The position numbers and the translations under genes were made by a program. Positions 34,156-44,510 of a stretch of 64,000 bases of DNA are shown in pieces. The notes below the pieces were generated by a model. It ran no database searches and was not told the origin of the DNA. It saw only the letters and a program-made list of their open reading frames with translations. The stretch is from Rhodocollybia butyracea (taxonomy: Eukaryota > Basidiomycota > Agaricomycetes > Agaricales > Omphalotaceae). The stretch lies in the NCBI GenBank assembly GCA_015501585.1, contig JADNRY010000231.1:33618-97617 (forward strand). Direction: 5' to 3'. How positions within the stretch are numbered: the stretch's first letter is position 1; each line of letters starts with the position of its first letter.

Positions 34156-37100
34156 TCACACTAAGCCAATATTGTCGGCAAGATATCCCACAGAACCCAG
34201 GAATCCTCGAAGAAGGTCCCGGTTCGTAGGGGTTGGCCATTTGAGTATAGCATCAACTTTATGTGGGTCCATCCGGATCCCCTTATCATCGATAATACAA
34301 CCCAATACTTTGAATTCCTTAGGCAAGAAATGAAGCTTTTCCTTACTAAGGTAAAGCTTCTCCCATTTGAGAATGTCAATTATTAATTTGACATATTTTA
34401 CATGGTCTTCCAACGTCTCGGAGTAGATAACTATATCATCCAAATATACATCCATGAAACGGCCAATGTATTCTGAGAAGAGGTAATTCATGAGCGCCTG
34501 GTAAGTTGCTGGGGCGTTACAATCGCCGATCTGGATAACCAGACTCACCATGTTCCCATCTGGTGTAGTTACAGCAGTGCGCGGCACATGCTCAGGGACA
34601 ATCCGAATCTGTTCATAGGCATCTTTGCCGTCAATAATTGAACGATACTTGGCACGAGCAACTCGCCTTTTGATTCCCTCAATATCTGGCATTGGAGATG
34701 AGAGTTTCCGTGTATTGGCATTCCGAGCACGTAGGTCGACGATGACATGTAATTTTGTACTGCTGGGTTTTGGAATTAGCAACATAGGTACAGTGTTACT
34801 TGAACTGGTAATTTTCCACCTACCTGATCGTAAGTATGCATCGCGTTTCTCAGCCCACTGACTCCGGAATTTCTCCGGGCACTTAGACGGCCGCCATGGT
34901 AAGATCTTCGACTCGTCTATCAAAGGGATTGTGTGATTAATAGCTCTAAACGGAGGTAAGTCTGTTTCGGCCATAGTTCTGCACAGAGGTTGAGCGTACT
35001 CTACTAACTCCTTCCATACAGCATTCAGACGATCCTCATACAGATCCATTGCTCTGGATGAGAGCTTTGCAACATTCACACCTTGAATAGGAAGTGATGC
35101 AACACTCCCAATCACCACTTTAGGATTATTGAAAGCCGTTGCAACTTTATGCTGGTATAGGAAAGGTGTTCCCAGAATAATATCGTAACTTGATAAATTT
35201 GCAACATCAAAGTAACGTTGCTCGGAGATTCCTTGGTACTCGAACTGGGCTTGAATTCCCCAATTTATTTTCGAGTGGGACCCTTGTACTGCAAGTTGCA
35301 GTGGCAAAGGTTTAGTCAATTCAATCTTCTGAACTCCCAGCTGGTCTGCAAATGTCGAAGACACAAAATCTCCGAGAGATCCGGTATCTATGAGGGCACG
35401 GGCGGGGTGCCCATTCAGTCTCACCACAACCACAAGTGGTTTCGGAATTTGACGTGAAAAGTCTTTTGTCATTGCCGCATTACGCTGAACAGCTGGGTAC
35501 GTTCCCTTTGGCACTTGTACCCCATTTAATTCAACGAAATAATTTTCCCAGCCTTGGGTAGGCAACATGCCACGCTGTTCAGATACAAACAAATCCCGTA
35601 AGAACCATTTCGGTGTAAAATAGCACACCTCTTGGTCTTCGTTCATTTCCTGATATGCGCGGACCAGCTGCTTTTGGTACCAGTGGATCAGATCAAATCT
35701 AATGTTCCGCATATGGATTTTTGGAAGTGTTGCGCAAAATTCTAGGTGCGCATCGAGAACTTGATAATTCTCGGAATCATATTCCTCAATATTGAATTGG
35801 AAAATGTCTTCCTCTTCAGAGTCACCAAGGTATGGCTCACCCAGTCCCAAGCATTTTACAATGCCTAGTTCATAAGTTTTTTCCATCCGATGTAATTTTA
35901 GGATCTCAAAATCTCGAAGACGAACTTTCCCATCTGTCATACGAGCCCGTTCCAATGCATACCAGTAGGGTAACTGGAAATCAGGGTCCTTGAGCTGGGT
36001 CACTTCACAGTACACATCTTCGAAATCCTCAAAATCGGGATGAATCTCACCGAAATAATCAGAGTCACTAATGCAATATCGACCATCATTAATTTGGTAG
36101 ACAAAGAAACAGCCAATATTATCCTTTGCGCGATCTGAATCTGTTGGATATGGGGCTGCCATATCTAGTAGGTAGATGGCACGTTGAGCCAGCATGTCGC
36201 CAATACACCTTGGGGGTAATTGAGACTCATACCCATGGTTAGGGTGGTTTAAATGCCTGTACATCCAGGGTGTGCCTGGATATGTTCGATTATCCTCGCT
36301 TTTCGGGCGCATATATGCACCTTCAAGGACTAAATCACACTTAGGCACTGGGTAGGGCAAATAATTAATATCCCTCCCATTGTACTGATTGTCAGTTGAT
36401 GTTGTCTCACAGTCGGAGTCACTAACTGACTGTAAGTCCGGCATTGAGTCATGGTCAGATTCGTCGATTTCTGAGAGTGTACCACTCTGGGGGTCGCCAG
36501 AAGCTAGTTCCATGCCTACCATTCCAAGGCCAATCTCAGTGATTTCCTCGGTGGTATCGGCGAGACTTCTTAATTGCTCGTTGGTTCTGGCGGCAACACT
36601 AATGTGATTGCTTGACATTCCGGGAGGTCCATTATTGGTGGATTTCACCATTTTCCCTTGAGGGCATCGATTGGACATATGGCCTTGCTCGCCACATCGG
36701 AAACATCGACCAGATGCCCGATATTCCTCTTTCTCCTTTTCAGAAAGCTCCCGACGTTGGGAATGATTTTTCTTGTTTGGGTAATTATTTCGTGAGCTCT
36801 GTCCCACGTTCTGAGTTGAGCTACTACCCTGATGGGAGAAATTATTTTTCTTCCCATGTGGAGGAGGTTTCTTTCCCTTCGCTGGGAAGGACTGATTGAG
36901 AATATTATTATTGCCTTTTCCGTTACCGGATCCCAATGCAGGTTTGTCCGATTTCCTTTTCGGCGGTTCATCGCCTGGATCAACATTCTCAATGATTTCA
37001 ACAAGTTCAGCCGCACTGGCAATCTCATTATAGGACGAGTACTCAGGGTTGAGTTTCTCTCTCCAGAGACCTTTCTGGATTTTTCGGTTTAACCCAGACC

Positions 37101-38640
37101 ACAATTTATGGACCTTTTCTCGTTCATCAATAAGTCCAATAGTGTTGAACAAATCATTGAGTTCGGCAAGATAATCACGCACAGATTTATCATTCTGGAA
37201 GGTACACTTCAATTTGCGGCGTTGGTCCAGTTGATATGTCAATGGAAAGCAATAGTTATACAGTTCCGTAAAAAACTTCTTCAGTCTCCAGTCAAATGGA
37301 GAATCAGCAACGGAGGTTAGGTAGAACTGATAAGCTTTCCCCTTTAGGTATTTAGAAAGCTTGAGCACCCGTCGATTCTTGGGCACATAACCATCTCGAA
37401 CATATGCTGTCCCTTCCGTTACAAATTTTATGAAGGCCCGTACATCCACCGAGCCATCATAGGACTCTGGCGGGTCGGGTTTAAGTAACATCTTTTGCTT
37501 CCTTTTAGTATTGCGACGCTTATGGCGGCGCCTATCAGAGCGTCTGTATTCCAAATCGGAAGACGACGTAGTGCTGTCATCATCAGAAGAGTCTGAGTCC
37601 GACGAAGAGCTAGAGGAAGAGTCGGACGATCCCCCGGGATTACCCAGACCCTTACTCCTTCGCTTCACAATGCGCTTCTTGCGTTTGGCCGGTGTCAGCA
37701 ATTTAGCTAAATGATTGGTTGAAGCTAAAAGCTCCCTAGGGCGCACAATGCGCCCAACGTTCCGAGCTGGTGGTTTTTCCGAGTCTTTCGGCTTCCTATT
37801 AGGCCATTGCTCAACTATATCCCTGATATGGGACTCAACTAAATCGGTTAAGGCTTCTGAGCCTGCACGATGGTCTGACCGTTTTCTAGGCTTCTTAGCT
37901 TTAATCTTGATTTTTCTTGGCTCGTCCTTGTGTTTAGGGACGTTCTGAGCATCGCGGATGGCCCTGAAGTTTTCAAGAGCCTCCCGCTGCATGTCAATGT
38001 TGACATCTTCATCAGAGATATCTGCCATTGCCCAATTCTTTGGGTCTGGACCCTTCCCTTTGTCATTAGATGGTCCTTCACCTCTCGAGGTGGTAGATTC
38101 AGTGTCACTGCTCTGGTCGTCACCAGCAGTGGTTTGCTCAACAGCTTTCATGCGCTTCTGAATAGCCTTCCGCTGAGCCTGAGAAAGCCGCTTTTCAGCT
38201 TCCATAATAGTAGCTCCTTGAGCCATTGTCAACGGTACGGGTTTCTTGACCCGTTCCGGCTTAATACTTTGTTTCGCAATCTTTACAGGATGCGAATTAT
38301 ATTTATTAATAGTACTGCTATCAAGGCTAGTGGCCCTGGGGCGGGATCCATAACGAACGGTTATCCATTCGTTGGAATTTCCCTCATCATCGGCGAGGTC
38401 ATTTGCAATGCCCTCAGCCAACGGTTGCTGACTGCTGGAAACGGCAGCAGCCTCATCTTCGACCTCTGAGGTAGAGGGAGATTCAATTCCCACTTGGGGG
38501 TTCAGACCGCGTTTAGCAGTCTGCTCGTCATCGCTGACGGGAAGGATGGTAAGATCCTTATTTTGGTACTGACCTGGGCCACGCCGAAGGTTGTAGCGGC
38601 TAGTGTCGCGGTTTAGATTGTTTGTCGAGTTGTTAGTCAT
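34156..38640 (-). CDS. Retrotransposon Gag-protease-reverse transcriptase open frame
   Basis: A single frame of about 1,490 codons from the first ATG (38640, MTNNSTNNLNRD); the frame is open further upstream without ATG. Order: charged N-terminal region; Gag capsid core around PDPPESYDGSVDVRAFIKFV and LNRKIQKGLW; CCHC knuckle CFRCGEQGHMSNRC (near 36660-36705); an approximately 330-residue segment of unknown function; retropepsin ALIDTGSLGDFVSS (near 35380); reverse transcriptase with VIVDLRARNANT and catalytic YLDDIVIYS (near 34430). Gag and Pol are in one frame, with no frameshift between them. The frame stops at 34156 (TGA) just after the RT connection, and RNase H follows in the same frame, so this stop is a mutation rather than the natural end. 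Confidence 0.9.
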   Translation of the reverse strand: MTNNSTNNLNRDTSRYNLRRGPGQYQNKDLTILPVSDDEQTAKRGLNPQVGIESPSTSEVEDEAAAVSSSQQPLAEGIANDLADDEGNSNEWITVRYGSRPRATSLDSSTINKYNSHPVKIAKQSIKPERVKKPVPLTMAQGATIMEAEKRLSQAQRKAIQKRMKAVEQTTAGDDQSSDTESTTSRGEGPSNDKGKGPDPKNWAMADISDEDVNIDMQREALENFRAIRDAQNVPKHKDEPRKIKIKAKKPRKRSDHRAGSEALTDLVESHIRDIVEQWPNRKPKDSEKPPARNVGRIVRPRELLASTNHLAKLLTPAKRKKRIVKRRSKGLGNPGGSSDSSSSSSSDSDSSDDDSTTSSSDLEYRRSDRRRHKRRNTKRKQKMLLKPDPPESYDGSVDVRAFIKFVTEGTAYVRDGYVPKNRRVLKLSKYLKGKAYQFYLTSVADSPFDWRLKKFFTELYNYCFPLTYQLDQRRKLKCTFQNDKSVRDYLAELNDLFNTIGLIDEREKVHKLWSGLNRKIQKGLWREKLNPEYSSYNEIASAAELVEIIENVDPGDEPPKRKSDKPALGSGNGKGNNNILNQSFPAKGKKPPPHGKKNNFSHQGSSSTQNVGQSSRNNYPNKKNHSQRRELSEKEKEEYRASGRCFRCGEQGHMSNRCPQGKMVKSTNNGPPGMSSNHISVAARTNEQLRSLADTTEEITEIGLGMVGMELASGDPQSGTLSEIDESDHDSMPDLQSVSDSDCETTSTDNQYNGRDINYLPYPVPKCDLVLEGAYMRPKSEDNRTYPGTPWMYRHLNHPNHGYESQLPPRCIGDMLAQRAIYLLDMAAPYPTDSDRAKDNIGCFFVYQINDGRYCISDSDYFGEIHPDFEDFEDVYCEVTQLKDPDFQLPYWYALERARMTDGKVRLRDFEILKLHRMEKTYELGIVKCLGLGEPYLGDSEEEDIFQFNIEEYDSENYQVLDAHLEFCATLPKIHMRNIRFDLIHWYQKQLVRAYQEMNEDQEVCYFTPKWFLRDLFVSEQRGMLPTQGWENYFVELNGVQVPKGTYPAVQRNAAMTKDFSRQIPKPLVVVVRLNGHPARALIDTGSLGDFVSSTFADQLGVQKIELTKPLPLQLAVQGSHSKINWGIQAQFEYQGISEQRYFDVANLSSYDIILGTPFLYQHKVATAFNNPKVVIGSVASLPIQGVNVAKLSSRAMDLYEDRLNAVWKELVEYAQPLCRTMAETDLPPFRAINHTIPLIDESKILPWRPSKCPEKFRSQWAEKRDAYLRSGRWKITSSSNTVPMLLIPKPSSTKLHVIVDLRARNANTRKLSSPMPDIEGIKRRVARAKYRSIIDGKDAYEQIRIVPEHVPRTAVTTPDGNMVSLVIQIGDCNAPATYQALMNYLFSEYIGRFMDVYLDDIVIYSETLEDHVKYVKLIIDILKWEKLYLSKEKLHFLPKEFKVLGCIIDDKGIRMDPHKVDAILKWPTPTNRDLLRGFLGSVGYLADNIGLV

Positions 38641-38757
38641 GGTGAAATGTTTTTGGTGTCCGGGTCGGAATCCGCGTTGATCAGACGAGGGGGTTGCCGT
38701 GTAGGACAATGAGCAGAGTGTTTAGATAGAGTAGTTTGTTGTAGAGGGTTCAAAATA

Positions 38758-39040
38758 TGTAACACCAGGTGACGAATCACGGTAGTATCACACAAAGTGG
38801 GGGATTTTAGAGAGGTGCGAGAGAACCGTTGTAACGTGTGGGTTTGATTCTGTAGAACCTATCGTACTTACAGTAGATAGCTAGCTTATATACCTTTTCA
38901 AAGACTATTACTATAAGTGGATATTATATGAACGAAAGCGAGTAAGCAACGAGCGAGTAAACTGATAAGATAAGTGAAACGATAAGGAACGTGTCAGGTG
39001 CCGATGGGCGCCAGATTCAACAAGAGACTACTTCGTTACA
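38758..39040 (-). repeat. LTR (5' LTR of the element)
   Basis: 283 bp, the promoter-side LTR given the minus orientation of Gag-Pol. It retains more CpG dinucleotides than its partner. It abuts CCCGG on its right (39041-39045). Confidence 0.97.
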
Positions 39041-39849
39041 CCCGGGTACTAGCCATGGACGCCTTCGAACATACCGGCCATACTACTACACTGAGTATGA
39101 GGGCCTGGGCCTATGGATATCTGATTGCCTCTATTTGAGTGAACCACGGGTGAACCGTATGAAAATCATTGCCGAAGCTTGCTCTCTCGATGTCGAGGCC
39201 TCAACCTTAGAAGACTTACATTCAGCTGACCCACTCATCGAGTGTGTAACTTGCTATTCTGTGGAAAGTCCTTGGCAAAGTGGACGAGCGTTCATGAGGT
39301 GGCCACAGGCGGTATGTTCATATGTTTACTTTTTCTTCCAAACTGTTCTGACTGAGCTTTCAAAAATCCAGGTCTGTCATCCAACGCATCATGTTTTGAT
39401 CATCAATTCATTTGGTAGCGAAACGAAGCAGATCGTTGCGAAAGCATCAGAACCGGGCAATCTCAATCTCAACTGCGAGGTTCTGTGTTGTTCCCATTGC
39501 CACCAAGATATAGCAGTTTCTGATCTGCGTTTGCACTTGATGGATAGGTGAGCAATGATATATCTCCATGATCCCCTTTCTGTCAGAGTTGACTGACATA
39601 ATCTACAGTCACCGAGATGTCGCCCACACTGGCAAACTTGACCAACTTACGAGTACTCCTCACCCCAGGCTGTTTGATCGTAAAGATTGGTACTGGAATC
39701 CTTGCAAGTCGCTGGACAAGCTAGGAGAGCTCTGGAGATACAATCCGCCACCGCCACCGGAACTGGCTGCAGCTGAAGCACAGCCAGCTGCTGCCCCGAC
39801 TGAAACAAACTCTGACAGGCTTTTGGTGGAAGAATCGGTTCAGGAATGA
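39041..39849 (+). pseudogene. F-box protein gene, 3' part (after the retrotransposon)
   Basis: It begins with the second CCCGG copy and continues the exon broken at 30310: ...SNNAP then GTSHGRLRTYRPYYYTEY in the same frame if the element and one CCCGG copy are removed. Exons: 39041-39312, then about 39371-39549 and 39608-39849, spliced at GTATGT and GTGAGC donors. Content: NRMKIIAEACSLDVEASTLEDL, ADPLIECVTC, then CCSHCHQ...LHLMDSHRDV (a C2H2-like Cys/His pair), ending in a Pro/Ala/Glu-rich tail. This matches the usual C-terminal architecture of the agaric F-box family. Confidence 0.85.
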
Positions 39850-40984
39850 TGGAACCACCTATGCCAATAGGACTGGTATTTTCTCGCAGAACCCGGCCAC
39901 TGGAGATGACATCGAAAAGTAAGACCCGCCTGAAGCAGGATGGAATCGCTGATGGTCATCGATGCCAAAGAACTGGAGTTGGTCGAAGGACATAGTAACA
40001 AGACTCAGCTTTAATTTTGGATATTGGCTTCCCTCGCTGTTTCTTATACACGATACTTCCTCTTTTCTTTTTTTTTACCAGACCAGTAAGCGCCAAGCGC
40101 CAAACGCTATTTGGTCCTTTTCCTCTTGATTTGTACGTTTCCTTCCATGTGCATATAACTTATCTTTATTGCGCTATGCGATACTCAACTTTGGTTTTCT
40201 GCCCTTTTTCTCTCTGACCGTCGAACTATCGCATCCCTCGCGTTTTTTGCTTCGTATGTGCAAGTATCTAGTTCCATCTTGGATCATACATTGCTATCAC
40301 GCTATCACTGGACTATTTTTCCTTCTGCATTGCTGCGTACATGTACGTCGAACTGCCTATTGTATTCGTTAAGTTTCGCATTGTATCGGAGCTGCATTCT
40401 TCTCCCGTTCTCGCGTACTGAGTACGCCTCCGGCGCCGGACGCTCCTTAGTTCGCGATCACCTGATCCGCGTGCGTTCTGCGTTTGCAAACGCGTCTTTA
40501 ATTACAGAAGGTCGACATCCTTCGAAGGTAAGCCCCTTGAACTATTTTTACCGTACAAACTTACGCCGTTATTGATGTTTAAGACGATGGGCCGTCAACG
40601 AGAACTATTCGGTAATAATCATACTTACGCCGCATAGCACACACACATATATATATATAGTAATTTACCCTCAGTACTGTATATGAGTGTACAACAACTG
40701 AAGGCTACAAATAGGGAGATAAGTGAAAGGAAAAGCCAAGCGTTAAGTCGTGAAACATGTCTCCCCATTGTAGGCAAGTGGGGGCGGGACTCTGGTGTCG
40801 ACATACATAGAGCTCAATGTTCACAGTTGTTGAGTTTACTGGCTGGCTACTAGTAGCAGTTTTGTACTCAACGACCTTTTGAGGAAAGGGAACCACTACT
40901 AGGACCAGCTTCCCTCTGCATAGGCACAAATCTAATTGAGCCTCCCTCAGTGTCATGATCATATATCTGGATGACCAGAAGTTG
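39850..40984. other. Intergenic region
   Basis: No gene supported. It is T/C-rich between 40020 and 40260 and has a short (AC/AT)n stretch near 40637-40660. A minus-strand frame at 40705-40962 follows the DUF6533 gene but lacks splice continuity or similarity to that family's tail. Confidence 0.5.
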
Positions 40985-42820
40985 TCAGCTTAACAGAATG
41001 TAAGTGGATATCACTGAGACTAAGCTCACCACAGGCACCAGTGTGGTCAACGGATCCACGGCGTTGTCCGAAACCCTCCATTCAATATCCCCATGTTCTT
41101 GCTCAACTTCATTTTCAAGCTCGTCCACATTTTCCCATTGAGTATGGTCCAACGGAGCCCCGATGTTGCCGAGGAATCGGTTCTCAGCAAAATCAAGCAT
41201 GCTAAGTGGAGGGGCAGTTGCGTTGGAGGGGGCATGTTGGACGGTGCGATCAGAGAAAACACGAAGGTTGAGGACAAAATGATTTATTAGAAGATTTGAT
41301 AGCCTGAAAGAAGTTTATTATTGGGATAATCAGTTAGTGGGACAGCAAGCCTGAACAATAGACATACACGCTTAAAAACGAGTCAACGAAGACGAAAGCT
41401 TGTGAAAAACTTTGCGACATCTAGGTCATACAACATTTTCAAAATGTCATTCTTTAGAACTTAGCAAGAGGGTAGCTTACCGCTGGAAAGATGGACGCCT
41501 GGGTTCAAAAGGTTTGAAGGAGCAACATTGGAAGTCAAATAAGACTCGTCACTCACAATTGCCAAAGCAGCGTCAATACTCGAAATTATGAAGATGGTGC
41601 TAGAGATAGGCAAGACCTCATTTATAGCTGTCACAGAAACTTCAATGAGGAACTTACAAGAAGAATAAGGTACCTATTCTGCCATTAATAAGCGCTCAGC
41701 GGTGTTACAAAAATCCACTAACCATCACGCAGGATCACCTCGGTAATGCTATGAATACCAGATTTTCGGGAGTCCATGATGTGGTGAGCGGTTCGAACCA
41801 AAGTCAAGATGAAGATGATAGCATCGTAAATCAATCCAAGGATAGGGGCGATTATGTGCACTAGGATGCAGGGCTGGTCAATGGGCTTAGACTGATTAAA
41901 TCAGTGAATTGAAGACTCACAACTGGCACGGAAAAGATGTCGAAGCAAATCAATAAATATCAAAGAGAAAAAAATGACGGACATGCTAACATTCTGTACT
42001 CAAGCTGTAAGCTGAGACTGTTCGAGCTAGAGTAGCATGATGAGACTAGTTCGAGCGGTGTTCCTTGGCTGGTAAATGCTGAACTTGCGAAGGATTTCTA
42101 TGCAGATCAACAAGATCTAAGTACTTCAAACATACAATGCACAAAGGACCGCGTACCAGAACATCGTTAACAATTTGTATGATGATAAATGGGCAAAGTA
42201 GAATAAGCAGTGATCGCTTTTGACCAAAGAGTGCGTAAACCCTCAAAAAGGAAAGTACTATAGCAAATAGTTCTTGGTTAAGGCATTTCGCTGGAGAGTG
42301 AAGATGACATACACTTCATCGCTATACCACAGATGGAGGCAAAAACAAGCCCTGTGGTATAAATATTTCTACAGCTGAGTACGATAAAGTTGCGAGTCAG
42401 GCAGGCTCCTGCAAGGAAAAAATGGGGCAAATAAACCTTATATCCGTCATCTTTCTCTTTCCCGGAGCCCGAGGACCAGCTGCAAAACCGCAAATAGTGG
42501 AAAGCTGTAGCGGCTCAGAATGAAGATTACAGAGGTACCAGTTAGTCGACGGGACCATATCGATTGAACTTCGATGGAAAATGTGATGAAGAAATCATAG
42601 GTCCATAAGACTGTGGTTCAGCATGAGCCACTGGCAGATTCACTCTCTAATCTGAAGACAACCTCACCAACAATGGATAACTCCACGTAGCTGATCAACA
42701 AGCTGTAATATTGATGTGACATGAGGATCTTCACGGAAAGCCTTGATTGTTCAACCTACAAGGACTGAAGAAGGCTAATTTCTTTAGCAATGGCCTGATA
42801 ACTGGAAGAGGCTGACATGA
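40985..42820 (-). CDS. DUF6533 multi-pass membrane protein (7-TM-like, agaric-specific family)
   Basis: The start MSASSSYQAIAKEISLLQ at 42820 is followed by short exons that, once spliced, give SYVELSIVVLWTYDFFITFSIEVQSIWSRR and TSVIFILSRYSFPLFAVLQL, the DUF6533 signature (YDxxITFxxEVxxIW ... FxLxRY). Next comes CRNIYTTGLVFASICGIAMKVYALFGQKR, matching the RxYALYGR motif of the family, then LLILLCPFIIIQIVNDV and further helices encoded between 42000 and 41300. The last exon (41200-40985) encodes LDFAENRFLGNIGA, an acidic stretch and a hydrophobic end (LTTLVPVVSLVSVISTYILL). Family members have seven predicted helices and unknown function. At least eight introns; several exon borders between 41290 and 42000 are approximate. 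Confidence 0.78.
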
Positions 42821-42918
42821 CAGCAAAAACGTAGAGGAGTGCTGACCACTAGTTCTTGTCAAGATGTGAGTATAAATACTTACTGTCTGCAATCACTGTT
42901 TGAAGATGGTGGAGCTTG

Positions 42919-43312
42919 GGCGATGAACTGTTGCCGTTATTTCTGCTCCTATCTCACAAGAATTCTAGTGGAAGATTACTCGCTAGCTGTAGTACGACTT
43001 ATATGGGCAGACAATCACCACCTCACAATGAATGTTCATGTCGATTCCGTAAACGTAAAGTTGAAACACCAGAGCATGCTATGCTCGAATGTCTACATCA
43101 CCCATAATCAATATGCGCGCCTCCTTCCTGCCCAAGTTTTACACAATCCAACCAAATGCTGTTCCTCTATGCAATACCATGGATCTTCGCCATTATTTGG
43201 CATACATTGCCTCCTGTCACTCGACCTTTCCAATTCTTGCTAAATGGGCATTTGAAGTAACCACGTTCTTTAATGCAACTCCTATGCTCATCCCTAGCCA
43301 ATACCGCCGATA
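42919..43312 (+). pseudogene. Decayed LINE 3' end (RNase H/C-terminal region)
   Basis: Two frames together resemble the end of a fungal non-LTR reverse transcriptase polyprotein: CRFRKRKVETPEHAMLEC (a C-x-C...H...C type motif, here with one Cys replaced by Arg) followed, in another frame, by RHYLAYIASCHSTFPILAKWAFEVTTFF and PMLIPSQYRR-stop. Stops and frameshifts between the pieces show it is dead. No upstream RT is present, so this is a 5'-truncated copy, as is usual for LINEs. Confidence 0.6.
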
Positions 43313-44510
43313 AGTATTCACATCATACCATACATATGCCAAAAGTAGTTGTCACATATATGTAAATAGCCTTCAATGTACGCCGTATATATTATCTAGT
43401 CATTGATGAGGCGGGTGGATCTACAGCACCTCAGTTGCGAGCTTGTCCACTCCTTTCCCAATGGTTCTGGCGTTCAGCACTTGGACCATGCCGTGGAACA
43501 AATTCTTCCTTCCTTCCTATAAACTGTGGAGTTAGGAGCCTGATAACCTTGAGCTTGAATGCTTACTCTTTGTGTTAGCTATGATATATCATGATGACCA
43601 GCATTACCTCAACATCTTCCTCGGAAATCTGTCAAGGCATGATCGATTCTGTTGGAGCTAAGAGCTTTGATGAAGTTGACCCCTGTACATGTTGAACTTG
43701 AGGTGGAGCGGCGGTCAGAGTGTCGTGAAACTTTGATCCAATCGTTTTTACCATCAAGCTCCCTCCTGTTTCCTTCCGTCTTATCGATTTAGATGTGCCT
43801 CCGTCAACAACAGGTTTCTCATTGTTCAAATGTTCATCGCTCGCGTGCGTCATCTGTGCCCGTCTAACCCGACAGCGGCGTTTGTCGGAGCAAAGAGGGT
43901 ACATTGGGATTAACTGGGCCAGGAGATACTATCTCCATTCTTCATAATCAAACGAAGGGTCAGAGTTGGAAGAAGAGGAGCTCAAGAGACTACTGGCCAG
44001 GAGCCTACCTGAAAATAAGAAGAGCCAGAAGAAGAAGGCTAAGACTGAAGATGGTGACAAGAAAGAGACTTGAAATTCAAATCTAAGCTTTAGAGTAGCG
44101 CGCAAAGACAGTCGACAATCTTCATCTCCTTAGTCTTGTATTTGATGTAAGCGACGTAAGGACTATGATGATGGGGGGCTTTTCCTGCCTCTTCCTAGTG
44201 TACGAACAACGCACGTTTTCGAGAAAGGCAATAGATGCAAGACGTGCGGGATGCGAGACGGGTCGTCAGGGTGGGGGAAGTTCTGCAAAAGAATCTGACT
44301 TTCAAAGCCGCATGATCTTTTTTAGTGGATCAGATCAAGATTAATTCCGTCTGGTCACTGAGTGCCCATCGGACATGGTTGAGGACGGTTGAGGAAGAGA
44401 TTGTGCAGGCGCAGCGCTTATTTCCCGCTTGTTGAATTGGACCGGACCGAACCGGACCCAGGTGAGCGCCATCGATTCTTGCATGAGACAACTTTTTCAC
44501 AAACTCCCTG
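43313..44510. other. Intergenic region with possible coding fragment
   Basis: No complete gene. One plus-strand fragment stands out: 43960-44073 reads SELEEEELKRLLARSLPENKKSQ... and a Lys-rich end, 38 codons to a TGA, with the feel of a real C-terminal exon, but nothing upstream connects to it. The minus frame 43632-43904 has no recognisable domain. Confidence 0.35.

Larger units (their letters stand above)
30311..39040 (-). mobile_element. Ty3/Gypsy (chromovirus-type) LTR retrotransposon, degraded
   Basis: The element is 8,730 bp and inserted in reverse orientation. LTRs of 283 bp each (30311-30593 and 38758-39040) begin TGTAACACC and end TTACA, differ at seven positions, and are flanked by the 5-bp target duplication CCCGG (30306-30310 and 39041-39045). 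The internal region reads Gag, zinc knuckle, an extra domain, protease, reverse transcriptase, RNase H, integrase, chromodomain and a C-terminal extension, all in the Gypsy order. In-frame stops and frameshifts make this copy non-autonomous. No standard tRNA-primer site (TGG...) follows the upstream LTR; the sequence there is TATTTTGAACCCTC. A polypurine-like GGAGGGTG precedes the other LTR. Confidence 0.95.

Noticed and set aside
40705..40962. Minus-strand 85-codon ORF as last exon of the DUF6533 gene
   Set aside because: The preceding exon already ends in a stop at 40985 with no donor linking the two, and the sequence lacks membrane or tail features.
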